In this document: in pieces, positions 26,401 to 34,788 of the stretch | How positions within the stretch are numbered: the first letter of the stretch is position 1 | Layout: each line of letters starts with the position of its first letter | Assembly (NCBI RefSeq): GCF_023008585.1 | Contig: NZ_CP095392.1 | Location: 186,001 to 250,000, forward strand | DNA length: 64,000 nt | Direction: 5' to 3' | From: Natribaculum breve | Lineage (GTDB): Archaea > Halobacteriota > Halobacteria > Halobacteriales > Natrialbaceae | Notes under the pieces: generated by a model | The model's database searches: none | The model's input: the letters and a program-made list of their open reading frames with translations, nothing else | What the model was told of the DNA's origin: nothing | Made by a program: the position numbers and the translations under genes

Positions 26401-26734
26401 GCGGGCGATCTGCGGTCTCTTGCCGCCGACAAGGGCTACGACAAGCAGTCACTCCGCAAAGCCCTCCGTGAACTCGACATCAGACCCCTGATCAAACATC
26501 GTATCTTCGCCCCGTACGATCACGCGCACAACGCCAGAATTGACGATACCCGATACAATCAGCGCTCTATGGCCGAAACTGTGAACTCGGCTGTCAAGCG
26601 CTCGCTCGGCTTCGCCGTGCGAGCGCGGTCTTGGTTCCGTGAGTTCCGAGAAATCGCTCTAATGTGTGTCGTCTATAACATCAAGCGAGCCGTGAAACAG
26701 TGAATTCCACCGCCGTATGGCGATTCAACACGGC
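26401..26734 (+). mobile_element. Truncated copy of the IS5-type element at 6022-6961
   Basis: All 334 bases equal 6627-6960, including the 3' end of the transposase (from the second catalytic motif) and the right terminal repeat. The left part is missing; the junction to the subtilase fragment is at 26400/26401. Identity to the full copy points to a recent deletion or recombination. Confidence 0.92.
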
Positions 26735-26752
26735 CCATCAAAGAGACTATCT

Positions 26753-28000
26753 CTATGCTGTTTTTTGATCTCTTGCATCTCGAATGCTATTATGAAGTTG
26801 TGATCGAGACGGCAGATGTGCAAGGATAATTGATTCTTTATTTGTCTCAATCACGATGGTCTGAGTATCATACTTAGAATCTACATATCGCTCCTCGACA
26901 GAAATAGAGCGAATCTTGTCGAGATCGATTCTCCATTGGGCTCGCTTGAGTACTCGATCGTAACCAACCAGCTCATCCTCATAAAGTCGATAAGACATCC
27001 AGCGATACGACAGAAGATATTCTCCCACTTTCAATGGATAGAAAGTAACGCCAATAGAGACCGTTATGAGAACAATAAACGGAATGACCACGTTCGCACC
27101 TCCTCCAAGTGCGAGGACCGTAGCAAAGAAAATGAATATCCAATAAGGGATGAGAAGATCGCTAACAGCAGCAAACAATAGTGCTGACACAATCGTCGAT
27201 CGCTGATTAGTATGAACCTCATCAAGCGGGACTCCACATGGACCTGATATCCAATCAGGATCAGAATACGTTGGCGAAAGTCCAAGCCCCTCCTGTACAA
27301 TATTATCTCCCCAATGGAGTTGCTCAGGCCTGTATCGAAGTAATTCATAGCCAACCTTGAGACCAAAGAGCCCCCACGCTAATGCTTCAGGATCCGCTAC
27401 TTCTGCTCTCGAGAGAAAGACGAGAAATCCGATGATTACGAAATATTCGATCGCTTGTCTGTTTAACATTCCGGCAGAACACTCCTCATATTGATTTTTG
27501 CCAAAGAAGACGTCTCTCACCTCTACCAGATGCCGATAAGAGACAATAGTTGCAAAAACGAGAAGTGGTCCAACTGTACCAATTTGCAAAGTATATGCAT
27601 TCTCAAGTATCGAAAACTGCGATTCAATAACTATTAGCAGTCCAATCATCCCCCATCCAAGCCCAAGCATCAGATATGGCAATAGATTCGGAAGATTACG
27701 GGGGTAAAGGGGAGGAAACCCATCTGTAAGCCTTATGCCGCCTCGTTTGTTGGTATACCCCTCAAATCGGATCGTAAGTTGGCCTCTAAATTGGAATTCG
27801 AATACTTTCTTTGAAAAGAGGCTCTTTACTAGGGAAAACACAAGAACGAGCCCGATTTCTACCCAATAAAAAGTGCCCAGTTCTACTGATGTCCAATCAA
27901 AATAAACGATACCAACGACAGGAAGAAGATTAGCTATACAAAATATAAGATAGACAGAGACCAGCCTCTTGTGGTCAAATAAGTATTTATCTATACTCAT
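26753..28000 (-). CDS. DUF6498-type membrane protein, paralogue 3
   Basis: Encodes 415 residues, AT-rich. About eight hydrophobic segments. It shares with the paralogues the N-terminal pattern (FCIANLLPVVGIVYFDW, FYWVEIGLVLVFSL), the PPLYPRNLPNLL motif (about residue 95) and the C-terminal AQWRIDLDKIRSISVEER block. Unlike paralogue 2, the C-terminus is complete. It begins 49 bases downstream of a halocin C8-like gene fragment on the same strand, so the two were probably co-transcribed before the IS66 insertion. That makes a role in immunity or export of the peptide conceivable, but this is inference from position only. Confidence 0.78.
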   Translation of the reverse strand: MSIDKYLFDHKRLVSVYLIFCIANLLPVVGIVYFDWTSVELGTFYWVEIGLVLVFSLVKSLFSKKVFEFQFRGQLTIRFEGYTNKRGGIRLTDGFPPLYPRNLPNLLPYLMLGLGWGMIGLLIVIESQFSILENAYTLQIGTVGPLLVFATIVSYRHLVEVRDVFFGKNQYEECSAGMLNRQAIEYFVIIGFLVFLSRAEVADPEALAWGLFGLKVGYELLRYRPEQLHWGDNIVQEGLGLSPTYSDPDWISGPCGVPLDEVHTNQRSTIVSALLFAAVSDLLIPYWIFIFFATVLALGGGANVVIPFIVLITVSIGVTFYPLKVGEYLLSYRWMSYRLYEDELVGYDRVLKRAQWRIDLDKIRSISVEERYVDSKYDTQTIVIETNKESIILAHLPSRSQLHNSIRDARDQKTA

Positions 28001-28049
28001 ATTTATAGAACTATATCCAAAAATATAAAAAGTGTCGATTGGCTCTAAC

Positions 28050-28284
28050 TTAGCATAGATCCACTATGCTGCATGCTGTTTTTGCGTTGTCAGATGTATT
28101 GACATAGTTGAAGACGATATCTAGGAATGCAGCACACGTTACAGTTCCGACCGGGCCAGCAATCAACGAACTTGCCCCACAGAGAGCGGTTGCAGCTAAG
28201 CTAGTGCCGATATCCCATGCTATTCGCGCAACTGCTGCACAAGCTGCACAACTCTCGACAGAATCATTCAGATCAACTAATTGC
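28050..28284 (-). pseudogene. Halocin C8-like peptide domain, 5' end removed by IS66
   Basis: The frame ending at TAA (28050-28052) encodes about 77 residues with seven cysteines, for example SCAACAAVARIAWDIG, ALCGASSLIAGPVGTVTC and ACSIVDLC at the very end. The spacing of CxxC, the glycine/alanine-rich hydrophobic centre and a terminal cysteine three residues after I/V match the mature domain of halocin C8-type microhalocins. The Tat signal and propeptide expected upstream are missing because IS66 begins at 28285. No matching 5' part exists on the far side of IS66, so that part was deleted. Confidence 0.65.
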
Positions 28285-29861
28285 GTAGTTGGATAGCGAT
28301 TTGCCGTCAGACCGATTTCGTAGCAGTCTCATGAATGGTCTCTCAATAGTGAACCAAGTGTGTCGCTGGGGATTGGCGGATCGCCGGAATCGATAGATTC
28401 CGCGATCCGCACCGAGAACAGTACGTATCTCCGCCAGCAACTCGTCGTCCAAAAGCTTGAGAACCGTCTTCTCCGTCGCCAACTCACTGCAAAGCAACAG
28501 CAGATAGAGGAACTTGAGACTCGCCTCAAGCGGTACGAAAACCCAAACACACCACCCAGTAAGCAGGGTGGCGCGGCTGGATCACCTGGTAACGATGACA
28601 GCGACGAGGAAGAGAACGAAGACCAAGGGGACGACGCTGGCGGCGACGCTGACGCCGCCAGCGACTCCTCTCCAGGACGTGACGAAGGTCACGAGGGAGC
28701 AACTCGGCCACCTCCGGAACCAGAGGAGACTATTCAAGTCGATCAGGGATATTGCCCAGACTGTGAGCAGACACTCTCTAACCCGGACAGCTACGTCTCA
28801 CGGACGATTATCGATATACCACTCCCCATTCCAACCACTGTCACCGAGTACGAACTCGGCAAACACCACTGTTCCTGTGGAAACGAGGTCGTTGCTGAAC
28901 ATCCTGACTGCCCGGAAACCGGGCGGTTTGGGCCAAATATCATGGCCCAAACCGCCCTTGGAAGGTTCCATCAGCGACTTCCAAACCGCAAGCAAGCGGA
29001 GCTGTTTGAGTGGGAACTCGATACCCCCATCTCTCACCGGACGATCTACAACCTGACCAAGCGGGTCGCAGACCGGCTGCGACCCGCGTATGAAGACGTC
29101 AAAGCCCGTATCCGGGAGAGTGACGTCGTCTACTGCGATGAAACGGGCTTTCCTGTTGACGGAGAGCAACACTGGGTATGGACGTTCGTGACTGACGAGG
29201 AAGTGCTGTTCTGGGTTGACGAGAGTCGAGGAAGCCAGGTGTTAGAAGACGTCCTCGGCGAGGAATTCGCCGAGGACTCGACGCTCAGCTGTGACGGCTG
29301 GTCGGCGTACCGGAGTTATCACACGAAACTCCAGCGGTGCTGGGCGCATCTGTTGCGGGAGGCGGCGTACGTTGCTGAACGGCACGAGGAAGCAGAGTGG
29401 CTCTCTAGGCAGTTGCACGATCTCCACGATGACTTAACGGCGTTCGACGAGGAGGACCCATCCGCCTCCGCCCGCGAGCAGATGCGGGCGGAGGCGTCGT
29501 TACACTTGGAAGGGCTGATCAGGGAGGAGTATGAGTCACAGGAGGTTCAGAAGCTGATCGAGAAGATCAGGAACGGGTCAGGCCACTGGCTGACGTTCGT
29601 TACAGAGCCAGACGTCGATTCGACGAATAATCGCGCAGAGCGCGCTCTGCGCGAGCAAGTGGTGCTGCGAAAGATGTTCCGGACCCTCCGCTCAGCCGAA
29701 GGGGTCCAGATTCATGAGACGATCACGACCATGTTGGCCACGTGGAAACGGCGAGGACTTGACCCGCCTGAACAGCTCCAGTCTATCCTTGGCGGGAAAG
29801 AACCCAGATCGGGATGAGAGGCATCACTGATCGGTAGATTCTGGTCACGCTATCCAACTAC
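28285..29861 (+). mobile_element. IS66-family element (1577 bp)
   Basis: Both ends carry GTAGTTGGATAGCG (28285-28298 and complement at 29848-29861). The flanks CTAATTGC and CATTATAC do not match, so no 8-bp duplication is seen, implying a deletion or recombination beside the element. A solitary copy of the same end is at 18369-18382. Confidence 0.88.
28360..29817 (+). CDS. IS66-family transposase
   Basis: Encodes 485 residues from a probable GTG start. An N-terminal coiled coil (RQQLVVQKLENRLLRRQ) with basic residues is followed by an acidic linker. Next comes a zinc-binding segment (CPDCEQTL and HCSCGNE), then the catalytic domain with YCDETGF, CWAHLLREA and TNNRAERALR as the D, D and E regions typical of IS66 TnpC. 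It lacks the tnpA and tnpB accessory genes of classical IS66, as in other archaeal single-gene IS66 elements. Confidence 0.9.
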   Translation: MSLGIGGSPESIDSAIRTENSTYLRQQLVVQKLENRLLRRQLTAKQQQIEELETRLKRYENPNTPPSKQGGAAGSPGNDDSDEEENEDQGDDAGGDADAASDSSPGRDEGHEGATRPPPEPEETIQVDQGYCPDCEQTLSNPDSYVSRTIIDIPLPIPTTVTEYELGKHHCSCGNEVVAEHPDCPETGRFGPNIMAQTALGRFHQRLPNRKQAELFEWELDTPISHRTIYNLTKRVADRLRPAYEDVKARIRESDVVYCDETGFPVDGEQHWVWTFVTDEEVLFWVDESRGSQVLEDVLGEEFAEDSTLSCDGWSAYRSYHTKLQRCWAHLLREAAYVAERHEEAEWLSRQLHDLHDDLTAFDEEDPSASAREQMRAEASLHLEGLIREEYESQEVQKLIEKIRNGSGHWLTFVTEPDVDSTNNRAERALREQVVLRKMFRTLRSAEGVQIHETITTMLATWKRRGLDPPEQLQSILGGKEPRSG

Positions 29862-29898
29862 CATTATACTGCTTTCTGATTGAATTTTGCTCGTTCGA

Positions 29899-30351
29899 TC
29901 AGTTCATTAGAGAGAGACGGTCATTTCGGCGTCTGAACACTGCTATGGTCTGTTTCCACAATGTACCAAGGATGACCGCCAGCGTACCGAGTGTGAGGGC
30001 CGACCCAGCTCCAATAAGAAGCCCGTAGCCGAACTTTTCTAACTGCGACGGGGGCTGACCTGTATAGGCAATCCCAATAACGGACACAGCCCCGAATAGC
30101 AGACCGAATGGAATCGCATATGAATATAATACGCTATACCCCCAAGCGGTCGGTAATGCTGCCACGACGATAATTATAGCACTGAGGCTCCACAGACCAT
30201 ATACGGCCAATATATCGAGTACTGAGCCACTCCCATCTATGAGTTGCGCGTATCGAACGAATCCGGCCCCAAACATCGTACTTCCGAGGATAACACCCAG
30301 AAGTTTCCGGATGGGGAGAGCTTCGTGACGGGTGAGCCGATCAGGGAGCAT
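29899..30351 (-). CDS. Small four-helix membrane protein
   Basis: Encodes 150 residues from ATG 30351. Four hydrophobic segments (LLGVILGSTMFGAGFV, LWSLSAIIIVVAALPTAWGY, AIPFGLLFGAVSVIGIAY and GYGLLIGAGSALTLGTLAVI) and a basic C-terminal tail (FRRRNDRLSLMN). No family recognised. Before the IS66 insertion it would have preceded the halocin-like gene and the DUF6498 gene on the same strand, so it could belong to that group. Confidence 0.6.
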   Translation of the reverse strand: MLPDRLTRHEALPIRKLLGVILGSTMFGAGFVRYAQLIDGSGSVLDILAVYGLWSLSAIIIVVAALPTAWGYSVLYSYAIPFGLLFGAVSVIGIAYTGQPPSQLEKFGYGLLIGAGSALTLGTLAVILGTLWKQTIAVFRRRNDRLSLMN

Positions 30352-30425
30352 GGGGTATTGTTGTACCCGGTCTTAAAAGAAGTTTGCCTGTACTGAATGA
30401 TAGGTGAGTCCTCTCTATTGAACGT

Positions 30426-30779
30426 TCAGAGTGCCTTTTCGAGGTTGTGAATGAGACAGCCGACAACGAGTTCACGGAACTGCTTCCACCAGCGTCGTGA
30501 TCGGATGAATGCGCCATATTTCCGTTTCAGGCGAGGCGCCATATTTCCGTTTCAGGCGAGAGTTCACAGTCTCATTCTGACTCCGTTGGCCGTAGAGGTC
30601 GTCGTCCAACCGAGCGTTCCATGCCTTGTGGAGTGACGAAAATTCTCGGTGCTTGATTAGGGACGAATGCCATCTTCACGAGCTAACGCGCGAATCTGCT
30701 GGTCGTTGTATCCCTTATCGCCGAGGAGCACCGCTACTTCACCAGCATTTCGTTTAATGAGCGATGGCGCGATCTTTGA
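30426..30779 (-). pseudogene. 3' half of an IS5-type transposase, frameshifted, with a 25-bp duplication
   Basis: From 30779 leftward the minus strand reads IAPSLIKRNAGEVAVLLGDK and GYNDQQIRALAREDGIRP, then a one-base loss shifts the frame to LIKHREFSSLHKAWNARLDD. It continues through NETVNSRLKRKYG and ends LIHNLEKAL near 30426. The 5' half lies beyond the IS630-like copy B (31902 onward). With one 3-bp duplicate removed, the frames join in phase (RKHDS to KIAPS). A CTCTATTGAA sequence near 30412 is the probable element end. Confidence 0.75.
30511..30560. repeat. Exact 25-bp tandem duplication inside the IS5 relic
   Basis: The unit starting GCGCCATATTTCCGTTTCAG occurs at 30511-30535 and again at 30536-30560. 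Since 25 is not a multiple of three, it destroys the transposase frame. Confidence 0.9.
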
Positions 30780-31901
30780 TAGTGTCTAGGGAAATGTTTT
30801 ACCTATAGAGACACTGGTATTGGTAATGGATCGGCTCGACGACATCACGCTCGAAGAACTCTATGATCTAAAGGACCAGATCGACAAAGGGAAGCCGCGA
30901 GAACGTGTTCTCGCGGCGATTGGGCGTAAGCAGGGCGATCAACTGGAGACACTAGCTGATCGCCACGGTGTTGTCGAGAAAACGATTCGCAACTGGCTCG
31001 ATCGGTTCGAGGAAGAACCGATCGAGCAGGCACCGTACGACGCTCCTCGACCAGGAGGTCCAGCAAAAATCGAGGGCGAAGACCGTGAGCAACTGTTCGA
31101 ACAACTGCAACAGCCGCCGACCGAACTCGGCTACGACCAGCAAGCGTGGTCAGCGAAACTGTTGCTTCATCACGCCAAAGAGGAATACGGCGTCGAATAC
31201 CACGAAACCTACGCGTACGACTTGCTGAAAGAGGCCGGGCTGTCCTTGCGGACAGCACGGCCTCAACATCATGAAGCCGACCCTGAAGAGAAAGCCGAGT
31301 TCCAAGAAACAGTCGAAAAAAACGACCCGAACTAACCGACAAAACCGTCGTTGTTGTCGATCAGTTCACCAAACACGTCGGAACTGTCCAACGACGTGGC
31401 TTCTACCCGATTGGCTCAAATCCGACAATAGAGGTTGCAACGTCGTGGGATTCAGTGACCGTGCTGGGCGCTGTCACCGACGACGGTGACAGCTTCTTCT
31501 GCTGGACAGAAGAGAATCTCACACGGAACCATGGGATTCGGCTGTTAGAGGCGTTAACCGAGCGGTTCGGTGAGGAGTTAGTGGTGTTTCTGGATCGAGC
31601 GGGCTACTTCTATGCGAGGGATCTCTGGGAGCACGTGAGTGGTGAGCGCGAGACCGAAACTGTCGGAGACAGTTCGGTCTCGTGCGTGCGCGGAGACGAT
31701 CTCGAAGTCTGGTACTTCCCGTCAAAACTCCCCGAATTGAACGCCGTCGAAGGGTGTTGGGACCAGCTGCAAGAGTGGTTCAAGTATCGACTCGTCCCTG
31801 ATCTCTCGTCGCTGAAAGACTACATCTCACGAGGTGTAAAAACAATCAGCGAACCCAGCATTTGGCCGTATCTTACCGGTAAAGATTCGAACTAATCACT
31901 A
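30780..31901 (+). mobile_element. IS630-like element, copy B (1122 bp)
   Basis: Same element as copy A but inverted relative to it. The ends TAGTGTCTAG and complement of TAGTGATTAG are flanked by direct TGA (30777-30779 and 31902-31904). It interrupts an IS5-type transposase relic; removing the element with one TGA re-joins that relic in frame. Confidence 0.92.
30820..31895 (+). CDS. IS630-family transposase, two overlapping phases (probable -1 frameshift), copy B
   Basis: The first phase 30820-31335 begins with MVMDRLDDITLEELYDLKDQ (helix-turn-helix part). The second phase runs to 31895 with D, D, E in VVVVDQF, VVFLDRAGYF and ELNAVEGCW. The phases cross at the A-run 31316-31322, where the zero-frame codons AAA AAC preceded by A form a -1 slippery heptamer. 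A -1 shift gives EK then RPELTDKTVVVVDQF. Its translation is identical to that of copy A. Confidence 0.88.
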
Positions 31902-32060
31902 TGAGTCGTGTTTTCTGGTCGTCGTCACGTGGAGATCAAGGATGGCATTCGCTCTGGTATCCACGAGAAGTGAGTTCAACACAGGTCGTTCGAACTGCTT
32001 GGTATCTGTCAGGACTGGCATGGCCGACTCAGAGTGTGTGTCTCTCAGTCGTTGGTTTCG
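31902..32060 (-). pseudogene. 5'-side part of the IS5-type relic split by IS630-like copy B
   Basis: The minus strand reads LLVDTRANAILDLHVTTTRK then HDS directly at the IS630-like border. This matches the KVTKLVDTDSQAVLDIHCSTNRK region of intact IS5 transposases here. Further upstream the frame is shifted and then lost; the start region is absent. The right boundary is approximate and overlaps the end of the lipoprotein gene. Confidence 0.65.
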
Positions 32061-32560
32061 TTCGCGCTTCGATAGGCCTGACACCCACCGTCGTTCTCTG
32101 CGATAACGTGGCAGTCCTCTTCAACTTCGATAGCGAACGGCGGGGATTCGATGCCCTCACTGCGGAGACTACCATATCTAATGACAGTTATGACGCAATC
32201 GGGGACAGTATCGAACGGTGCCGCCAGCGGTTGGTTCAGCCACTCTTCATTATCTACTCGGGCACTTACGGTGTACTCCCCTTCAACAAACTCCCACGGG
32301 CACTCAAGTACAAGTCCGGAAATATGCGGCAATGAGGTCTCATTGACGCTGTGCGAGGACCGGTGAACGATGTTTCCGTCTCGTTCAACACGAACGCTAA
32401 ACTTATGACTGTTCTCAGTATCGTAATTTTCGATAGCAAGCAGCCCCAGTTTTGTTGAAGTGTCTGGTGGCAAAAGTCGGTCAAGACATCCACTCATCGC
32501 AGATGTGCCGACGGTAGCAACAGTTCCAAGGAGGGCACGACGGTTCACATCAATTTTCAT
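32045..32560 (-). CDS. Tat lipoprotein of unknown function
   Basis: Encodes 171 residues. The N-terminus VNRRALLGTVATVGTSAMSG followed by C is a twin-arginine signal with a lipobox, so the product is exported folded and anchored by lipid. The mature domain (about 145 residues) looks like a beta-sandwich: LGLLAIENYDTENSHKFSVR, FVEGEYTVSARV and a last strand with ECHVIAEND-like residues. Such small immunoglobulin-like lipoproteins are common in haloarchaea. No partner is nearby. Confidence 0.8.
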   Translation of the reverse strand: MKIDVNRRALLGTVATVGTSAMSGCLDRLLPPDTSTKLGLLAIENYDTENSHKFSVRVERDGNIVHRSSHSVNETSLPHISGLVLECPWEFVEGEYTVSARVDNEEWLNQPLAAPFDTVPDCVITVIRYGSLRSEGIESPPFAIEVEEDCHVIAENDGGCQAYRSANETND

Positions 32561-32676
32561 TTACTAGTTCGATAAATACCTTCTGCCACACTGGGCGACA
32601 TGACCGACTTGCGCCCTATATTCAGCAGCGCCTGGAACTCTTATCTGACCGCTGCCAGAACGAGCATGCTGCATAC

Positions 32677-32747
32677 AGGTGGGCGATGTATCGCAATAGA
32701 GTATGACCCATACGTCAACTGGCAAAAATAGCGTGCAACATCCAGAG
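32677..32747 (+). repeat. 71-bp near-identical repeat with truncated reading frame, copy 2
   Basis: Second copy of the repeat at 5901-5971 (five differences). The frame starting ATG 32703 reads MTHTSTGKNSVQHPED and then leaves the similarity. No complete gene follows. Confidence 0.6.
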
Positions 32748-32899
32748 GATCTAGTCAGTAGACCGTTCACATCTACTTCACTTAATTCTCACTGAGTCGT
32801 GTACTCGCCAGGTATGCGGACTGATTATAGCCGACAGTCAGTGAATAAGCCCCTAGTCCTTGCAACGAATGTTGAACGACCAGTCAGCAGATCTGTCAG

Positions 32900-33679
32900 T
32901 TACGACTGTGCCGGTTTTTCGAGACAAAACGAACGAACTGCATCGGCCACCTGTTGCGGTGCCGAATCGGTCGCCACGTGTCCGACCCCATCAAACTCGA
33001 CGAGACGACTCTGTGGTACACGGTCGGCAAGCGTCTGGACGGCCGCACGCAGATGCTCGGGGCCGTGTTCACCGGTCAAAAGCAGCGTTGGACAGTCGAT
33101 ATCTGGCTCACTGGGGAGTTCGTACGACTCGACGGCTTCGCTCTCCCGAACGACCGTCTCAACGAGTTCAAACTGAACCTCCTCGGGCCAGATTGGGAGT
33201 TGTTCAGGGGTAGCGATGCCCCCCGCATCACGGAAGAATAGCCTCATTGCTTCTCTACGTTCACCTGCGTCCAGTCGCTGTTTCATCCGAGCAGCCAAGT
33301 CGTCACCACGATGTTCACCGACCAGCATGGCTGGTTCGTAGAGAACAAGACTGTCGAGGTCCATCTCTGTCGCGGCCGCAAGTGCAACGAGGCCGCCGTA
33401 GGAGTGACCGAATACGGCTATATCGTCTTCAATCGAATCGACTATGGCCCTAAGGTCCGCTACCTCGTGTGCAAGGCTGTGAGCGTCTGCGTCATCGCTG
33501 TGGCCTCGGCCCCGTCGGTCCGGTACGACGAGCGTGAAATCGTCCGTGAGATGCGGTACCACGCTGTCCCAAGCATGGTGGTCTCCGGAGGAGCCGTGCA
33601 GGAGCACGAGCGGCGGTCCGTCTCCGTGTTGCTCGAAGGCGATACTGGTTCCATCGGTTGAGGTAACTGTCTGCATCAT
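32900..33679 (-). CDS. Alpha/beta-hydrolase
   Basis: Encodes 259 residues. Oxyanion-hole motif LLHGSSGDHHAW (about residue 27), nucleophile elbow GHSYGG (about residue 92), acid TGEHGPEH region (about residue 199) and catalytic histidine in GVGHVA (about residue 230) give a complete Ser-acid-His arrangement of the alpha/beta-hydrolase fold. Cytoplasmic, no signal peptide. Substrate not predictable; esterase or haloperoxidase-like members look similar. It lies 78 bases downstream of a Bat-type regulator on the same strand and is probably controlled by it or co-transcribed. Confidence 0.9.
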   Translation of the reverse strand: MMQTVTSTDGTSIAFEQHGDGPPLVLLHGSSGDHHAWDSVVPHLTDDFTLVVPDRRGRGHSDDADAHSLAHEVADLRAIVDSIEDDIAVFGHSYGGLVALAAATEMDLDSLVLYEPAMLVGEHRGDDLAARMKQRLDAGERREAMRLFFRDAGGIATPEQLPIWPEEVQFELVETVVRESEAVESYELPSEPDIDCPTLLLTGEHGPEHLRAAVQTLADRVPQSRLVEFDGVGHVATDSAPQQVADAVRSFCLEKPAQS

Positions 33680-33757
33680 GTACCTGTCGACGACAGACCC
33701 AGAAACATCTCTCTCTCAGTCATTCGGCCATTTAAGTGTATGTTCGTTTGGAACGGG

Positions 33758-34444
33758 TTATGCTGGGAGTGGCGGCCACGTCGTCGCCACTGTCTCCTCG
33801 ATGAGTTGGGTCTGGGCACGGCGTAACCGCTCGGACACCGATGACGCGGAGATGTCCAGCTGTGTGGCAACGTCTTCCAGCGAGGCGTTTCGTGGAATGT
33901 CAAAATAGCCTAATTCGTAGGCCGTCCGGAGAGCTTCCCGCTGGCGGTCGGTCAGCCCATCTCCAGGGGGCTCAGCGTCGCCCTCTTTCGTGAGTCGGTG
34001 CAGGCGGAAGCCACCGTTCTGCTGCCAGAATTCTCGGAACTCGTGGAACGCTTCACGGTGGGCAAACCAGCCGGACTGGCGCCACCCCGTCGGCAGCACC
34101 TCGATACGCTCAATGATGGCGTCTGTCATTGCAAGTGCCTCCAGTCCAGACAAGTCGTCGATATGTGGGCCGAGATGTTCTTCTAGCGTTCGTCCAGGAA
34201 GAATCTGGTAGCGGCGGGTCTCGCCTGCCTTACCGAGGACGGTATACTCTCCGACGACAGGGAGATCATCGAATGTCTCCTTGATCGTCATTCGGTTACC
34301 GTCGGTCACCGAGAGGACAAACAACGGGAGTTCGTCGTGGTTGAACTGGAGCGAGAGTACCAGTGTCGCGTCTGGAAGCGTCCGAGCAACGGGAACGAAT
34401 GGGAGGTATTCACAGTTGATATCGAACTCAGCGACGAGTGGCAT
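33758..34444 (-). CDS. Bat-type (HTH-10) transcription regulator
   Basis: Encodes 228 residues from ATG 34444 (MPLVAEFDINC), the usual start of this family; ATGs at 34501 and 34525 are possible but add atypical residues. The C-terminal helix-turn-helix is the bacterio-opsin-activator HTH-10: LTDRQREALRTAYELGYFDI, then LEDVATQLDISASSVSERLR. The N-terminal 150 residues form the usual sensor-like beta-rich domain of this class. These proteins are DNA-binding regulators in haloarchaea, often acting on a neighbouring gene, here the alpha/beta-hydrolase just downstream. Confidence 0.88.
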   Translation of the reverse strand: MPLVAEFDINCEYLPFVPVARTLPDATLVLSLQFNHDELPLFVLSVTDGNRMTIKETFDDLPVVGEYTVLGKAGETRRYQILPGRTLEEHLGPHIDDLSGLEALAMTDAIIERIEVLPTGWRQSGWFAHREAFHEFREFWQQNGGFRLHRLTKEGDAEPPGDGLTDRQREALRTAYELGYFDIPRNASLEDVATQLDISASSVSERLRRAQTQLIEETVATTWPPLPA

Positions 34445-34788
34445 AGCTGTACGATACCCGAAAACAGTCAAAGGTATATCTATTTCCGCCCTCCAAGCCA
34501 TCTCGGTATAGTAGACCAGAGTCAATCAAGGAAACAGTCTACTCTGTACTGACTAATCACTACGCCAACCCACTGAGAGTGACACCGTGCTGCATATGCG
34601 CTGTGTATTCATCACGACTTTTTGAAGAGATACACTGATTGGTAGGAATCCCAACGGTCAATAAGTACGACCTACGTATCGGTCGGTTCACCAGAGAAGT
34701 TGGTGTAATCAACACCGTGGGAAGGGTTCTATGACGCTCTCTCCAGTACAAGTTCACAGAGCCTGTCTCCGCAAACCGATATACCAAC
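34445..34788. other. Intergenic, no gene seen
   Basis: About 340 bases between the regulator and the RNase H-like fragment. It contains a 75-codon frame of poor quality on the minus strand. The regulator's promoter should lie near 34450-34560. Nothing else is recognisable. Confidence 0.4.

Noticed and set aside
30511..30560. Possible CRISPR or minisatellite
   Set aside because: Only two adjacent units without spacers; a simple duplication within a transposase relic. No CRISPR array or cas gene was seen in the window.
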